Assembly (NCBI GenBank): GCA_023213315.1
Contig: JAKCPI010014214.1
Span: 1 to 64,000, forward strand
Length of the DNA stretch: 64,000 nt
Origin: Euborellia annulipes
Taxonomy: Eukaryota; Arthropoda; Insecta; Dermaptera; Anisolabididae
Direction of reading: 5' to 3'
Shown here: positions 10,457 to 21,256 of the stretch, in pieces
Layout of the letters: each line of letters starts with the position of its first letter
How positions within the stretch are numbered: position 1 is the stretch's first letter
Notes under the pieces: model-generated
The model's input: only the letters and a program-made list of their open reading frames with translations
What the model was told of the DNA's origin: nothing
Databases searched by the model: none
Program-made: the position numbers and the translations under genes

Positions 10457-11766
10457 ATGGCGTCATTATCTACTGCTACTCCAGAAATTCAAACAAATTC
10501 AAAGGCTCGTGTTCTTTTCGCAAGTCTTGTAGGTACAACAATCGAATTCTTCGATTTTTATATCTATGCAACTGCTGCAGTCCTCATTTTTCCGCATCTG
10601 TTCTTCCCAGCAAGTACAGATCCGATGACGGCAACAATTCAATCACTCGCAACATTTGCCATCGCATTTATTGCCCGCCCTATTGGCGCAGCAATCTTTG
10701 GTCACTTAGGTGATCGTATTGGTCGTAAAGCAACCCTAGTCGCGGCTTTATTGACCATGGGTGTTTCAACAGTATGTATTGGTCTACTTCCAACCTATGC
10801 ACAGATTGGTATCGTTGCACCACTATTACTTGCACTTTGTCGTTTAGGTCAAGGCTTAGGTCTTGGTGGTGAATGGTCTGGTGCCGTCCTACTTGCAACT
10901 GAAAATGCACCTGAAGGCAAACGTGCTTGGTATGGAATGTTCCCGCAACTGGGCGCACCGATCGGTTTTATCTTGGCAACGGGTTCATTCCTTGGTCTTG
11001 GCGCATTGATGTCTGAAGCAGACTTTATGCAATGGGGCTGGCGTATTCCATTCCTTGCAAGTGCTGCATTGGTGATTGTGGGTTTATATATTCGCTTAAA
11101 ATTGCATGAAACCCCAGCGTTCCAAAAAGTATTAGACAAACAAAAGAAGTTAATGTTCCATTTAAAGAAGTTGTGACCAAACATTATAAAATGCTCTTCC
11201 TCGGCACAATTGCTGCGGTATGTACATTCGTGGTGTTCTATCTCACAACAGTATTTGCACTCAACTGGGGAACCAAACAACTGGGTTACTCACGTGCAGA
11301 ATTCTTAGAGATGCAACTGGTCGCAACACTGTGTTTTGCTGCTTTTATTCCGCTTTCTGCTGTATTTGCTGAGAAGTTTGGGCGTAAAGCAACCTCTATT
11401 GGGGTATGTATTGCCTCTGCACTTTTTGGTTTAGTATTTGCTAGTATGCTTGAGTCTGGCAGTACCGTAATTGTGTTCTTGTTCTTATGTGTAGGTTTAG
11501 CATTGATGGGAATGACATATGGTCCAATTGGTACGGTCTTGTCTGAAATTTTCCCGATTTCTGTACGTTATACAGGCTCTGCATTAACCTTTAACTTGGC
11601 AGGTATTTTGGGCGCATCTTTTGCACCTCTGATCGCAACTGAACTTGCAACCAAATATGGCTTACAAGCGGTGGGTTACTACTTGACAGCAGCATCCATT
11701 CTTTCACTGTTGGCATTCTTGGCCATTCGTGAAACAAAACATGATGATGTTAACAACCAAGTTTAA
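10457..11766 (+). CDS. MFS metabolite:H+ symporter (MHS family; one frameshift)
   Basis: An inner-membrane transporter of the major facilitator superfamily, metabolite:proton symporter branch (relatives include ShiA, ProP and YhjE). The first frame (10457-11176) covers helices 1-6 with the MFS signature GHLGDRIGRK after helix 2, the LCRLGQGLGLGGEWSGAV segment of helix 4 and RAWYGMFPQLG. A break near 11150 moves reading to 11173-11766, which holds helices 7-12 and a second FGRKA loop. Total length would be about 436 residues, as expected. The substrate is probably a small carboxylate or osmolyte but cannot be fixed. A strong terminator follows. Confidence 0.85.
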
Positions 11767-11784
11767 TCACCCTACTCAATGATC

Positions 11785-11812
11785 AAAGCCTGCAATTTTG
11801 CAGGCTTTTTGA
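11785..11812 (+). terminator. Intrinsic terminator after the MFS gene
   Basis: AAAGCCTGCA, a 4-base loop, then TGCAGGCTTT and a short T run. It lies 19 bp after the MFS stop and is also usable by the convergent rluA-like gene. Confidence 0.85.
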
Positions 11813-11824
11813 TTTAGCCAAATG

Positions 11825-12492
11825 CTAAAACTCAGGCTCAGATACAATCTCAACCAGTAGATTATTAAAAGGCTGCATAAAAGACAAATAGCTTGCATGC
11901 AATGCCATACGCGCTAAATCGGTGTTAAACGGCGTAGGATGATAAAGCTTATCGCGCATAATCGGATGCCCGATATATTGCATATGCACCCGTAATTGAT
12001 GAGAACGTCCTGTAATCGGTGTAAGTAGCACCCGACTTACATCCTTTTCAGCATCATAGCTTACAGATTCAAATAAAGTTTGTGCGGGTTTGCCTAACTC
12101 AAAATGCACGATCTGGCGTGGACGATTTTCCCAATCGGTAATCAAAGGCACATCCACACGACCATTGCTATTGATTTGCCCTTGCACCAAAGCAATATAA
12201 TTTTTTTAACAGTTCTCGCTTGAAACATTTTACTTGCTGCAACTTCTGCATCACGATGTTTGGCGAACAATAGAATGCCTGAGGTTGCCATATCCAAACG
12301 ATGGGTAATCTTGGCATTTGGATATATTGCTAATACTCGAAAATAAGCGCTGTCGTGATGTTCAGGCAAACGCCCTGGAACTGAAAGTAACCCTGCGGGT
12401 TTATTGATGGCAACAAAGTCATTATCTTCAAAAATAATGTCAAGTGGATCTAAAGGAGGCTGATAAACAAAGCCATCATCAATCGGCATGTG
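11825..12492 (-). CDS. rluA: RluA-family RNA pseudouridine synthase (one frameshift)
   Basis: The enzyme isomerises uridine to pseudouridine in 23S rRNA and/or tRNA. The catalytic motif is ITHRLDMATSG, with the Asp of HRLD as nucleophile. The segment VAINKPAGLLSVPGR is the family's N-terminal signature, and GRSHQLRVHMQYIGHPI is its C-terminal one. Reading shifts near 12195-12215, inside a run of seven T bases. I choose ATG 12492 (MPIDDGF) over 12528 because family members begin close to this point. There is no S4 domain, which fits RluA rather than RluC/D; the exact target is not provable here. Confidence 0.8.
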
Positions 12493-12545
12493 GATCGCAT
12501 ATTGAGAAGAATTGCCGAAAAATAACAATAGACTAAAAAGCTGTC

Positions 12546-12561
12546 AAGCATGTACATGCTT
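12546..12561. promoter_or_regulatory. 16-bp perfect palindrome upstream of rluA
   Basis: AAGCATGTACATGCTT is fully self-complementary and lies about 55 bp upstream of the rluA-like start, within the gap to the atu operon end. It could be a dimeric regulator site; no regulator is known to me. Confidence 0.3.
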
Positions 12562-12578
12562 TATTATTTTCAGCAATC

Positions 12579-12615
12579 AAAAAAACTCCAATACACGAGA
12601 ATATTGAAGTTTTTA
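12579..12615 (-). terminator. Terminator of the atu operon
   Basis: On the minus strand an inverted repeat of about 12 bp (AAAAACTTCAATA paired with TATTGGAGTTTTT) is followed by a T run. It starts 23 bp after the atuF stop. Confidence 0.8.
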
Positions 12616-12637
12616 AGTCTCTATACAATACGCTTGA

Positions 12638-14578
12638 TCAAGCCTGAATATTCAATACCAACTGACGTTTCTTTACCTGTTGTCCAACTTGCCCAACAAT
12701 CTCATTCACGACACCGTCCACATCAGACTTAATCTGTTGCTGAATCTTCATCGCTTCTAAAATCAACAAAGTTTGACCTTTAGTCACCGTATCACCCGCA
12801 TTTACCAAGATATTGATAATCGCACCATCCATTGGTGCACGAATGTTACCATCGCCTGCGACATCGGAAGTTTCAGGTGCTGCATAGGTGGTATTTTCAA
12901 TACTGATATTGCCATTTACCGCATCTAAATACAGCTGATTTCCATCCAAGACATAGTCAATCGAACGGCGTACACCATCCACCTCATAAATGAATTTTTC
13001 TGCTTGCTGTCCAATAATGCTGATCCCAAGTGTCTGCCCACAAATTTCAACGCTCACTTGGTTTTGATCACGTTTCACCAAAAGTTGTAATAACTGATCA
13101 TCATGCTTGAGTTTTAAAGGTAAAGATAACGCAATTCCGGTATTCCAACTGCTTTGACTAGAAGCATTGGTCAACAGTGCCGCAGCAACAGCTAGGTGTT
13201 CTAAGCCCAAAGCTTGTTTATGTAAGCTGGCATCTGTTTGGAAGTGCTCTTGAATAAAGGCGGTATTGGTGTCGCCTTTGACAATAATAGGGTGTCTAAG
13301 TAAATTCACTAAAAACTGCTTATTACTATTTACCCCCAACAATACACAATCATCTACAGCACGCGCCAAGAGCCGAATGGCATCCTGACGGGTTTGACCA
13401 TATGCAATGACTTTTGCCACCATTGGGTCGTAAAACGGACTAATTTCATCCTGTTGCAACAAACCATGATCAATTCGAACATTGGGTAAATCAGCAGCTT
13501 GCCAGCGCTGTATTTGACCAGTCTGTGGCAAGAAGTCTTGGCGTGGGTCTTCTGCATATAAGCGAACTTCTATCGCATGCCCTGATAAGGTCAATTCAGA
13601 TTGTTGTAAGGGCAAGGTTTCACCATTGGCCACACGCAGTTGCCATTCCACCAGATCTAAACCCGTGATCAGCTCTGTTACTGGATGCTCGACTTGCAAA
13701 CGTGTATTCATTTCGAGGAAATAAAACTCACCTGATTGATCCAATAGAAACTCAACCGTTCCTGCACCGACATAATCACATGATTTCGCTGCTGCAACAG
13801 CAGCCTCACCCATTTGTTGGCGTAAGCTTTCGGTCATCACTGGACATGGAGCTTCCTCAACCACTTTTTGATGACGACGCTGAATCGAACAATCACGCTC
13901 AAATAAATACACATAATTGCCGTGGGTATCGCCAAATACCTGTATCTCAACATGGCGTGGAGCAATCACAGCTTTTTCAAGAATCAGCTCACCTGAACCA
14001 AAAGCATTTTCTGCTTCAGAGCGCGCTGTTTTTAAGGCTTCAACAATATCGGCAGATTGCTGTACCAGACGCATACCGCGCCCACCACCGCCTGCTGAAG
14101 CTTTGACCATCAGTGGATAACCAATCTTATTGGCTTGTTGTTCTAAATACTCTATATCTTGCTGATCACCTTCATAACCCGGTACACATGGTACACCCGC
14201 CTGAATCATGGCAATTTTTGACAGACGTTTACTGCCCATCAATTCAATTGCAGGTGCAGGTGGGCCAATAAAGGTAATTCCATTTTTCTCACAGGCTGCT
14301 GCAAAATCGGTATTTTCAGAAAGGAAACCATAACCGGGATGAACAGCATCAGCCCCCGTTTTTTTACATGCGTCGATAATATTTTGAATAGATAAATAGG
14401 ATGCTGAAACTTTTGAAGCACCAATATATACAGCCTCATCTGCAAGCTGTACATGGCGCGCATGACGATCTGCATCTGAATAGACAGCCACGGTCTGATA
14501 GCCCATTGCTTTTGCTGTTTTCATCACGCGAACAGCAATTTCACCACGATTCGCCACCAATATTTTTGAAAATGCCAT
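12638..14578 (-). CDS. atuF: Geranyl-CoA carboxylase biotin-carrying alpha subunit
   Basis: An intact 646-residue acyl-CoA carboxylase alpha subunit. It has a biotin carboxylase domain (about 1-450) with the ATP-grasp loop KASAGGGGRGMR, the catalytic-site stretch EMNTRLQVEHPVTE, and a C-terminal biotinyl domain with EAMKIQ, biotin lysine at about residue 611. With AtuC it would carboxylate the beta-methyl group of geranyl-CoA; methylcrotonyl-CoA carboxylase is the close relative. The assignment to geranyl-CoA rests on the atuABCDEF gene order and a DUF1446 AtuA, not on specificity residues. I prefer ATG 14578 (MAFSKILVANRGEIA), preceded by AGGGAAAACGAG, over 14611. It is the last gene of the operon. 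Confidence 0.87.
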   Translation of the reverse strand: MAFSKILVANRGEIAVRVMKTAKAMGYQTVAVYSDADRHARHVQLADEAVYIGASKVSASYLSIQNIIDACKKTGADAVHPGYGFLSENTDFAAACEKNGITFIGPPAPAIELMGSKRLSKIAMIQAGVPCVPGYEGDQQDIEYLEQQANKIGYPLMVKASAGGGGRGMRLVQQSADIVEALKTARSEAENAFGSGELILEKAVIAPRHVEIQVFGDTHGNYVYLFERDCSIQRRHQKVVEEAPCPVMTESLRQQMGEAAVAAAKSCDYVGAGTVEFLLDQSGEFYFLEMNTRLQVEHPVTELITGLDLVEWQLRVANGETLPLQQSELTLSGHAIEVRLYAEDPRQDFLPQTGQIQRWQAADLPNVRIDHGLLQQDEISPFYDPMVAKVIAYGQTRQDAIRLLARAVDDCVLLGVNSNKQFLVNLLRHPIIVKGDTNTAFIQEHFQTDASLHKQALGLEHLAVAAALLTNASSQSSWNTGIALSLPLKLKHDDQLLQLLVKRDQNQVSVEICGQTLGISIIGQQAEKFIYEVDGVRRSIDYVLDGNQLYLDAVNGNISIENTTYAAPETSDVAGDGNIRAPMDGAIINILVNAGDTVTKGQTLLILEAMKIQQQIKSDVDGVVNEIVGQVGQQVKKRQLVLNIQA

Positions 14579-14672
14579 TCTCGTTTTCCCTATTTTTGGT
14601 TTTATATTCACTTGATTATCTTGGTTGAATCACACCGATCTCAATCAAGATCAGTGATCCGCATTGTCAGAC

Positions 14673-15506
14673 TTATGCATCAAACCAATTTGGATGACGC
14701 TTTTGGATAAAGGCCATTGTCCCTTCTATACCTTCTTCACCACCCACAGCATTGGCAAATTGCTGCGCAGCATCATCCAATAAAGGCGTCAAAGCTTCAT
14801 TTAAAGTACGATGCAATAAAGCTTTAGTCACACGAGACGCTTGCGGAGCGGTACGTTTAATCTGCTGAATGGTTTCGATCAATAAAACTTCCAGTGCTTT
14901 TTCATTCTCAACCACTTCATGTACAACACCAACCTTCAATGCGGTATGCCCCTCAAAACGTGCACCAAGTAAAGCCAAACGACGCGCTTGAGTTAAGCCA
15001 ATTCGCTTTACCACAAATGGGGCAATCTGGGCGGGAATAACCCCTAATCCTGTTTCAGGTAAACCAAATTTGGCATCGGCAAGACTGATTGCAATATCTG
15101 AAACACAGGCCAAACCAAAACCGCCACCCAATACTGCACCTTCTAAAACTGCAACAACGGTTTGTGGCGCTTGATCCACTTGCTCCAGCATATGTCCAAA
15201 TTGACGATTGAAATCAACATAAGGCTGATTAGAACCAACACTGGTGGCCTCACCACGCAGTTGGGCCATATCTTTAATGTCACCGCCTGCACAAAAATGT
15301 CCATCTTTGCCACGTAAAATGACTGCACGAATGGAGATATCATCTTGAATCGTTTTAAACACCTGTTGAATCGCTTTGACCATATTCAAACTCATGGCAT
15401 TGCGACTCTCAGGTCGATTAAGCCATAGGGTTAAAATGCTACCTTCTTGCTCAAGCTCAATACTGCGATCAAACTGTTGTGTTGTTAGAGATTGCGAAAG
15501 TGCCAT
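14673..15506 (-). CDS. atuE: Enoyl-CoA hydratase/isohexenylglutaconyl-CoA hydratase
   Basis: An intact 277-residue crotonase-fold protein. The oxyanion-hole segment is HFCAGGDIKDM (about residues 70-80), and the second conserved block is EGAVLGGGFGLACVSDIAI. The Glu in LPETGLGVIPA sits where crotonases carry a catalytic acid. In the atu pathway it hydrates isohexenyl-glutaconyl-CoA to the 3-hydroxy product; the leucine-pathway homologue (LiuC) acts on methylglutaconyl-CoA. It lies 14 bp downstream of atuD and 94 bp upstream of atuF. Confidence 0.85.
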   Translation of the reverse strand: MALSQSLTTQQFDRSIELEQEGSILTLWLNRPESRNAMSLNMVKAIQQVFKTIQDDISIRAVILRGKDGHFCAGGDIKDMAQLRGEATSVGSNQPYVDFNRQFGHMLEQVDQAPQTVVAVLEGAVLGGGFGLACVSDIAISLADAKFGLPETGLGVIPAQIAPFVVKRIGLTQARRLALLGARFEGHTALKVGVVHEVVENEKALEVLLIETIQQIKRTAPQASRVTKALLHRTLNEALTPLLDDAAQQFANAVGGEEGIEGTMAFIQKRHPNWFDA

Positions 15507-15520
15507 ATTTATTCTCCTTG

Positions 15521-16678
15521 TTATTTACGTTTAGATGGAAGGATGTCCATCAACTTACAAATAATTCCAAGCATAATTTCATCTGCACCGCCACCAATCG
15601 AACCTAAACGGCCATCACGATACAGCTGAGAAGCGGGGTTATCCCACATAAAACCATTTCCACCCCAGAACTGTAGGCAACTGTCTGCAACTTCTCGCGT
15701 CAAACGACCTGCTTTAAGTTTTGCCATAGAGGCAATTTCTGTTGCATTCCCACCGTCAATGTGGATTTCACAGGCACGATAGGTTAAGGCACGTAAAGCT
15801 TCTACTTCAGTCATCAACTCGGCAAAACGGAAATGTACATATTGGTTATTAATCAGCGGTTGTCCAAAGGTGCTTCGTTCTTTGGTATATTGAATGGTTT
15901 GTTGAATCACATTTTCCAAACCACCAATTGCATTGGCAGCCGCCCACATTCGTTCTTCTTGGAACTGCATCATTTGCATCATAAAGCCCATACCTTCTGC
16001 ACCCACCAAGTAGCGTTGTGGTACACGAACATTGTCAAAATAGACTTCTGCTGTTGTGGTTGAACGCATTCCCAGTTTATTAAGCGGTTCAGAGAAAGTA
16101 GATGCCTGTGGTTTTTGCAGGAACAATAATCATGGACTTATTGACATGCGGTTTATCATCAGAGGTATTGGCCAATAAGCAAAAAAGTCAGCTTGTAGGG
16201 AGTTGGTAATCCACATTTTGCTGCCATTAATCACATAATCATCACCCTGCTTTTTTGCGGTGGTTTTGATGGCTGCGACGTCTGAACCTGCATGTACTTC
16301 CGATACAGCAATCGAAGCGACATATTCACCCGCAATTGCAGGTGTTAAAAATTCATCCCGTAATTCTTGACTACCAAAGCGAGCCAAAGCAGGCGTTGCC
16401 ATATCCGTTTGCACACCAATCGCCAAAGGTACACCACCACAGGCGGCTCGCCCTAATTCTTCTGCAACCACAAGGTTATAAGAATAATCTAAGCCTAATC
16501 CGCCATTTTCTTCAGGCTTACAAATCCCCAGCAAACCTAAATCCGACAGTTTTTTAAACACATCATGAATAGGAAATCGCCCTTCAGCTTCCCATGTCGG
16601 AATATAAGGATTGAGTTCAGTCTCAACAAACTGACGTGTAGTACGGCGTAGTGCTTCATGCTCTGTTGTAAATTTCAT
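15521..16678 (-). CDS. atuD: Acyl-CoA dehydrogenase, citronellyl-CoA type (one frameshift)
   Basis: A flavin-dependent acyl-CoA dehydrogenase. The first frame (16678-16130) has the N-terminal helical domain and the middle beta domain with ASIAVSEVHAGSDVAA and DYVINGSKMWITN. The second (16126-15521) has the C-terminal helical domain with KLGMRSTTTAEVYFDNVRVP, QEERMWAAANAIG and the FAD-binding block QFWGGNGFMWDNP. The frames meet near 16130-16180, where one indel suffices. Intact length would be about 385 residues. In the atu pathway it oxidises citronellyl-CoA to geranyl-CoA. Two further paralogues lie at 22780-25187. Confidence 0.85.
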
Positions 16679-16785
16679 TGTTTTTTTCCTTAAATTTAAT
16701 CTTCTCTAACTCACTTTAATAAAGCGGAGAACACCTCCACTTTTAAAAGATGAGGAACGATGAGTTTTGCAAAGGGCGAGGATTT

Positions 16786-18402
16786 TTAAAGCCTCGATAC
16801 ACCAAATCGTATTGGATTTAGTTTGCGATGTTCTGCTTCATAAATTGTTTCTAATAAGAAGATCAGGACTTTGCGTGTATCACGCGGGTCGATAATTCCA
16901 TCATCATGCAACATGGCCGTATTAAATAAGGCGGTTGACTGCTGTTCTAATTTTGCTGCTGTACTTTGCTCTAAGAAATCTAGCATCTGCTCGTTAGGCT
17001 CCATTCCTGAAGCTTTTTGCTTTCCTTCCGCTACGATACGTAATACCTTGCCAGCCTGAGCTGAACCCATCACCGCTACATGCGAGTTTGGCCATGCAAA
17101 AATAAATTGCGGTGATAATGGACGTCCACACATCGCGTAATTGCCCGCGCCATAGGAACCTGCCACAACGATAGAAATTTTCGGTACAGTGGTATTGGCA
17201 ACGGCCTGAATCAATTTCGAACCATGCTTAATAATGCCGTTCTGTTCAGCATCAGTTCCGACCATAAAGCCTGTGGTGTTATGTAAAAACAGTAATGGGC
17301 GTTTGGTCTGTTCACAGAGGTGAATGAACTGTGCAGCTTTGGTGGCGCCTTGTGGGGTAATCGGTCCGTTGTTGGTGATAATTCCGATATGTAATCCACC
17401 AATTTTTGCCCAACCACACACGGTCAATGCATCATATTCTTGTTTTACTTCAAAGAATTCAGAGTCATCAACAATTCGTGCAATCACATCTTTCATGTCA
17501 AAAAAGGCTGCTTCGGACTTGCAGGAATGATCCCTAACAGCTCCTCGGCAGGATAACGTGGCTCTTTATAGCTTAAGTTTAACTTTTGAGTTTGCTCTTT
17601 CCAGTTAAGATGCTCAAAAACCTCACGAGCAATACGAATTCCATCGGCATCATTCTCGGCTAAAAATTCTGCTGTTCCAGCAACCTGTGCATGCATTTCT
17701 GCACCACCGAGTTCCTCTGCAGTTGCCACTTCTCCGGTTGCCGCCAAAAGTAAAGGTGGCCCCTGCGAGTAACATCTCAGTTTGCTTACGAACTGCAATC
17801 ACATAATCAGATAAACCCGGTTGATACGCTCCACCCGCTGTTGCATTGCCATGTACCACGGAGACTTGGGGTAAACCTGCTGCAGACAGTCGTGCCTGAT
17901 TGGCAAAGGTCATTCCACCATAAGTAAACACTTCAGCAGCGTAATTTAAGTTGGCACCCCCACTTTCAGTGAGAGTCAGCATCGGTAATTTTTGTTCAAA
18001 AGCAATCGCCTGCAAACGTAAGGTTTTTTGTACCCCCATCGGTGACATTGTTCCGCCTTTGATTGCACTGTTACTTGCTGAAATCAGACAACGAACACCG
18101 CTGACAAAACCGATCCCTGAAATAATCCCACCACCTGCATCTGAACCATCTTTATCATCATGCATGGCATAACCCACCAAGCCACACAGTTCAACAAATG
18201 GTGAATCAGCATCAAGAGCTAAACGGACACGTTCATGCGGTAAAATTTTGCCTTTCTTGTCAAATTTGGGTTTGGCTGCATAAGATTTTTCAATATTCTT
18301 ATTTTGTACTGCACGCACTTCGGCAATTTGAGCAAGTAATGCCTGCTTGTTCTGTTCAAATTGCTCACTGCCAACTGCAATTTCGGATTGGAGAACAGTC
18401 AT
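16786..18402 (-). CDS. atuC: Geranyl-CoA carboxylase beta (carboxyltransferase) subunit (frameshifts)
   Basis: A carboxyltransferase of the MCC/GCC/propionyl-CoA carboxylase beta family. It transfers carboxyl from carboxybiotin on AtuF to the CoA substrate. The N-terminal half (18402 to about 17760) contains DKKGKILPHERVRLALD and the oxyanion-loop segment ESGGANLNY. Frames then change near 17760 and 17500. The C-terminal half (17496-16786) has the crotonase-like blocks GFMVGTDAEQNGIIKHG and VAGSYGAGNYAMCGR. Intact length would be about 536 residues. Its start overlaps the atuB stop by 4 bases, which implies coupling. Confidence 0.83.
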
Positions 18403-19316
18403 GAATTTTCTCCTGTCTGTTGGTTATTGGTTTGATCACTCAATTGTTGTTTTAATACATCTGGAATAAAGGCACGATGGAAGCCATTAAACGACTCGCT
18501 ATTCGAAGCATCTGCCAATGGATACATTCGAGTGCCTAAGGATGCAGCGCCATCAATACGAATCGTCATGCCAGAAATAAAACCTGCTGCTTCTGAAAGT
18601 AAATAACAAATAGCAGAAGAAATTTCAGACTCTGTCCCCATTCGTTTCAATGGTACATTCCCCGCCAAACTTGGAATAATCAATTTGGCAAAATCACCGG
18701 TGTAATTGTCCATTCCTGAAGAAACAACCCAACCAGGTGCAACCACAGTTAACACGTACCCCTGAACGTCCCCATTCCACCGCTGCTGTTTTGGTTAGAA
18801 TTATCTACACCAGCACGGGCTGCACCAGAGTGTCCCATCCCCGGCATGCCACCCCACATATCGGCTGCCATATTGACAATACTGCCACCATGTTTTGCCA
18901 TCCATTGGTTATAGGCTTCTTTCATTAAGTAGAAAGTTGAATGCAGATTGTTGCGTACCACAGCATCAAAACCGTTGGCAGAAATGCCTTCTAAATTTGA
19001 GGGAAACTGACCGCCAGCGTTATTAACTAAGCCCATCAAGTCTGCCAAATTTTTTCAATCACTTCAGCAATCATCTCTTTCACGTTGTTCTTCTTCGCGA
19101 TTATCACAAACGATAAAATGAACTTTGCCACCATCTTCGATGATTTCTTTGCTGACATTTTCCAGCTTTTTCAATTTTTCGCCCTGTAATCACCACTTGA
19201 GCCCCTAAAGCAGCCAGTTCATGAGCAGTACAGCGTCCTATACCCGAACCACCACCGGTCACAATGATGACTTGGTCCTGAAAAGCATCCGATCTAAATA
19301 TTGAGTGATAATGCAT
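18399..19316 (-). CDS. atuB: Short-chain dehydrogenase/reductase of the atu operon (frameshifted)
   Basis: An NAD(P)-dependent SDR. The Rossmann motif TGGGSGIG lies near residue 20 (19316-19104), NNAGG and the core come at 19048-18749, and the C-terminal part with APGWVV and SGMTIRIDGAA at 18755-18399. There are at least three breaks, near 19170, 19050-19100 and 18750-18800. The active-site region reads HSGAARAGVDNLTK after allowing one indel, so Asp holds the place of the usual YxxxK tyrosine. Peroxisomal dienoyl/enoyl-CoA reductase relatives also have HxGxAxAxV blocks here. It may act on an intermediate alcohol or CoA ester; the role of AtuB is not settled. Confidence 0.75.
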
Positions 19317-19413
19317 TTTTTATATCCAAATTGTTGTCTTTTAACTTGCTTAAATCCCGCTCCAAGCTCCCTTTTAAAAAGCGAGGAATTCACCCCACGT
19401 TCATAAACAAGGA

Positions 19414-21204
19414 TTAGAAGGACTTTAAACTCGCTGGGATTTTGACTGGCATATCTAAAAGCTGCTGAGCAAAAGCTTTACCTTGTGGATCAATACGTAA
19501 ACTGGCAATTCCTCCACCACCTAAGGCATTTTCCAGCATAAAATTTAAGGCATTAAACCCTGTGATTTCATAACGAATCACTTTAGACTTTTCAGGGTCT
19601 AAAACATGCTGCATATATTCTTTGACCTTTTCCTCAGTCAAATTGGCGCGAATCCAGGGTAGATATTCAGGCTGACGTGCGATCACTCCAATATTGCTAT
19701 GATTGCCTTTATCGCCACTCCGAGCATGGGCAATTTCAACTAAAGGAACTTCAATCTCCTGACCCGTAAATTGAGCAACCTCACCCACTGCAACAACATC
19801 AAAAGATTGATCTGAGCAACCTGATGGAATCTGTATATTTTGACGCTGACCATTGATGTCGATCGCAACACTTAGTTTTGATTTATCCACTAAAAACGAG
19901 AACAACTTAATCACAGGAGAAGCTTTGGGACGCCCCCCAACAATTCCAGCCAATGCAGGTGCCATTCCGGTAGATGCTTGGGCAATTTCAGAAGCAAAGA
20001 ACATACATGCTTCTTTAAACATGTGCTTTACAGCGATTTTGACAACCACTTCTCGACTATTGATCTGCTGCGCATTTGCACCATAGGTACTTTCAATACC
20101 CAATATTTCAACTGATTTTTCTAAGAATGGTGGAACTGAACGTAATGCTAAAACACGCTCACACTTAGTTAATATTGCATCTGCAATTACTTGGGCTTTT
20201 TCAGGGGCTTCGCGTCCTGCAATCAGGAAACTCACCAAGACACGATAACCATCAGGATAGGTTGCACTGACTTTATATTGTTGTGTCGGTGCTCTACCTT
20301 TTGCGCCAATCACTAAAACTCGATCTTCACCCACCTGTTCTAATTTCACTTTGCTAAAATCTGCAGTAACATCGGGCAATAAATACGCTTGTGGATTACC
20401 AATTTCATAGACAACTTGTTCAGCAACAGTTGCAACCGAAACCAGTCCACCAGTTCCTTTTGGTTTAGTCACGATAAATGATGCATCTGCTTTCACTTCA
20501 ACAATTGGAAACCCCATATTGTCAAAGCCTTGTACTAAGCGCCAATCCGTGAAATTGCCACCTGTACATTGTGCACCACACTCAATGATATGCCCTGCTA
20601 AAGAACCTTGGGACAGCTTGTCATAATCCTCTAAGGACCATTGATATTCATGCAACAAAGGTGCAAGCACCACAGCTGAATCCACCACTCGCCCAGTGAT
20701 GACAATATCTGCACCTTGATCAAGTGCGTCTCGAATTGGAACAGCTCCTAGATATGCGTTACAACTGGCTAATTGGCTAGGCAAATCTTCGCCACTAAAC
20801 ATCTCTTTAATATTTTGTGTGTTTAATTCGGCTTGTTGTGGCATTAGGTCATCCCCCAATACCACTGCAATTTTTAAATCCAATCCTTGTGCTTCAAGCA
20901 CTTTCTGCAAGGCATCACGACATGCCAATGGATTAACACCACCAGCATTGCTAATCACTTTTATTTTTTTATCACTGATTTTTTTAAGCAGCGGTGTCAT
21001 CACCCGACTGACAAAATCCAAAGCATAACCATGTTCTGGATTGGTCATCATCGCTTTTGCCATGATAGACATGGTGATTTCTGAAAGGTAATCAAAAACC
21101 AAATAATTGATGTCAGACAAATGTACCAACTGAAATGCTGCGGTATTGGTGTCCCCCCAGAAACCTGAAGCACATCCAATTTTCACAATACGTTGATCTT
21201 CCAT
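19414..21204 (-). CDS. atuA: AtuA family protein (DUF1446)
   Basis: An intact 596-residue protein of the AtuA/DUF1446 family. An N-terminal conserved domain begins KIGCASGFWGDT and contains SNAGGVNP and ITGRVVDSA. It is followed by the AtuA-like ferredoxin-fold C-terminal domain, with the family block ARSGDKGNHSNIGVIAR at about residues 500-520. The gene is essential-type for citronellol growth in Pseudomonas but its biochemical role is not established. I choose ATG 21204 (MEDQRIVKIG) over 21261 because AGGTGTGAAA precedes it and family members begin there. First gene of the operon, divergent from atuR. Confidence 0.88.
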   Translation of the reverse strand: MEDQRIVKIGCASGFWGDTNTAAFQLVHLSDINYLVFDYLSEITMSIMAKAMMTNPEHGYALDFVSRVMTPLLKKISDKKIKVISNAGGVNPLACRDALQKVLEAQGLDLKIAVVLGDDLMPQQAELNTQNIKEMFSGEDLPSQLASCNAYLGAVPIRDALDQGADIVITGRVVDSAVVLAPLLHEYQWSLEDYDKLSQGSLAGHIIECGAQCTGGNFTDWRLVQGFDNMGFPIVEVKADASFIVTKPKGTGGLVSVATVAEQVVYEIGNPQAYLLPDVTADFSKVKLEQVGEDRVLVIGAKGRAPTQQYKVSATYPDGYRVLVSFLIAGREAPEKAQVIADAILTKCERVLALRSVPPFLEKSVEILGIESTYGANAQQINSREVVVKIAVKHMFKEACMFFASEIAQASTGMAPALAGIVGGRPKASPVIKLFSFLVDKSKLSVAIDINGQRQNIQIPSGCSDQSFDVVAVGEVAQFTGQEIEVPLVEIAHARSGDKGNHSNIGVIARQPEYLPWIRANLTEEKVKEYMQHVLDPEKSKVIRYEITGFNALNFMLENALGGGGIASLRIDPQGKAFAQQLLDMPVKIPASLKSF

Positions 21205-21256
21205 TTTCACACCTATCTTGTTTTCATTGTTCTGAATAAAATTTATACGCCAATCT

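Noticed and set aside
10680..11280. Antisense open frames within the MFS gene and similar ones across the atu genes
   Set aside because: They mirror codon bias of the sense genes and have no domain or ribosome-site support.
12638..21204. Leucine/isovalerate (liu) cluster
   Set aside because: AtuA (DUF1446), an SDR and a TetR regulator are present, and HMG-CoA lyase and a MerR regulator are absent.
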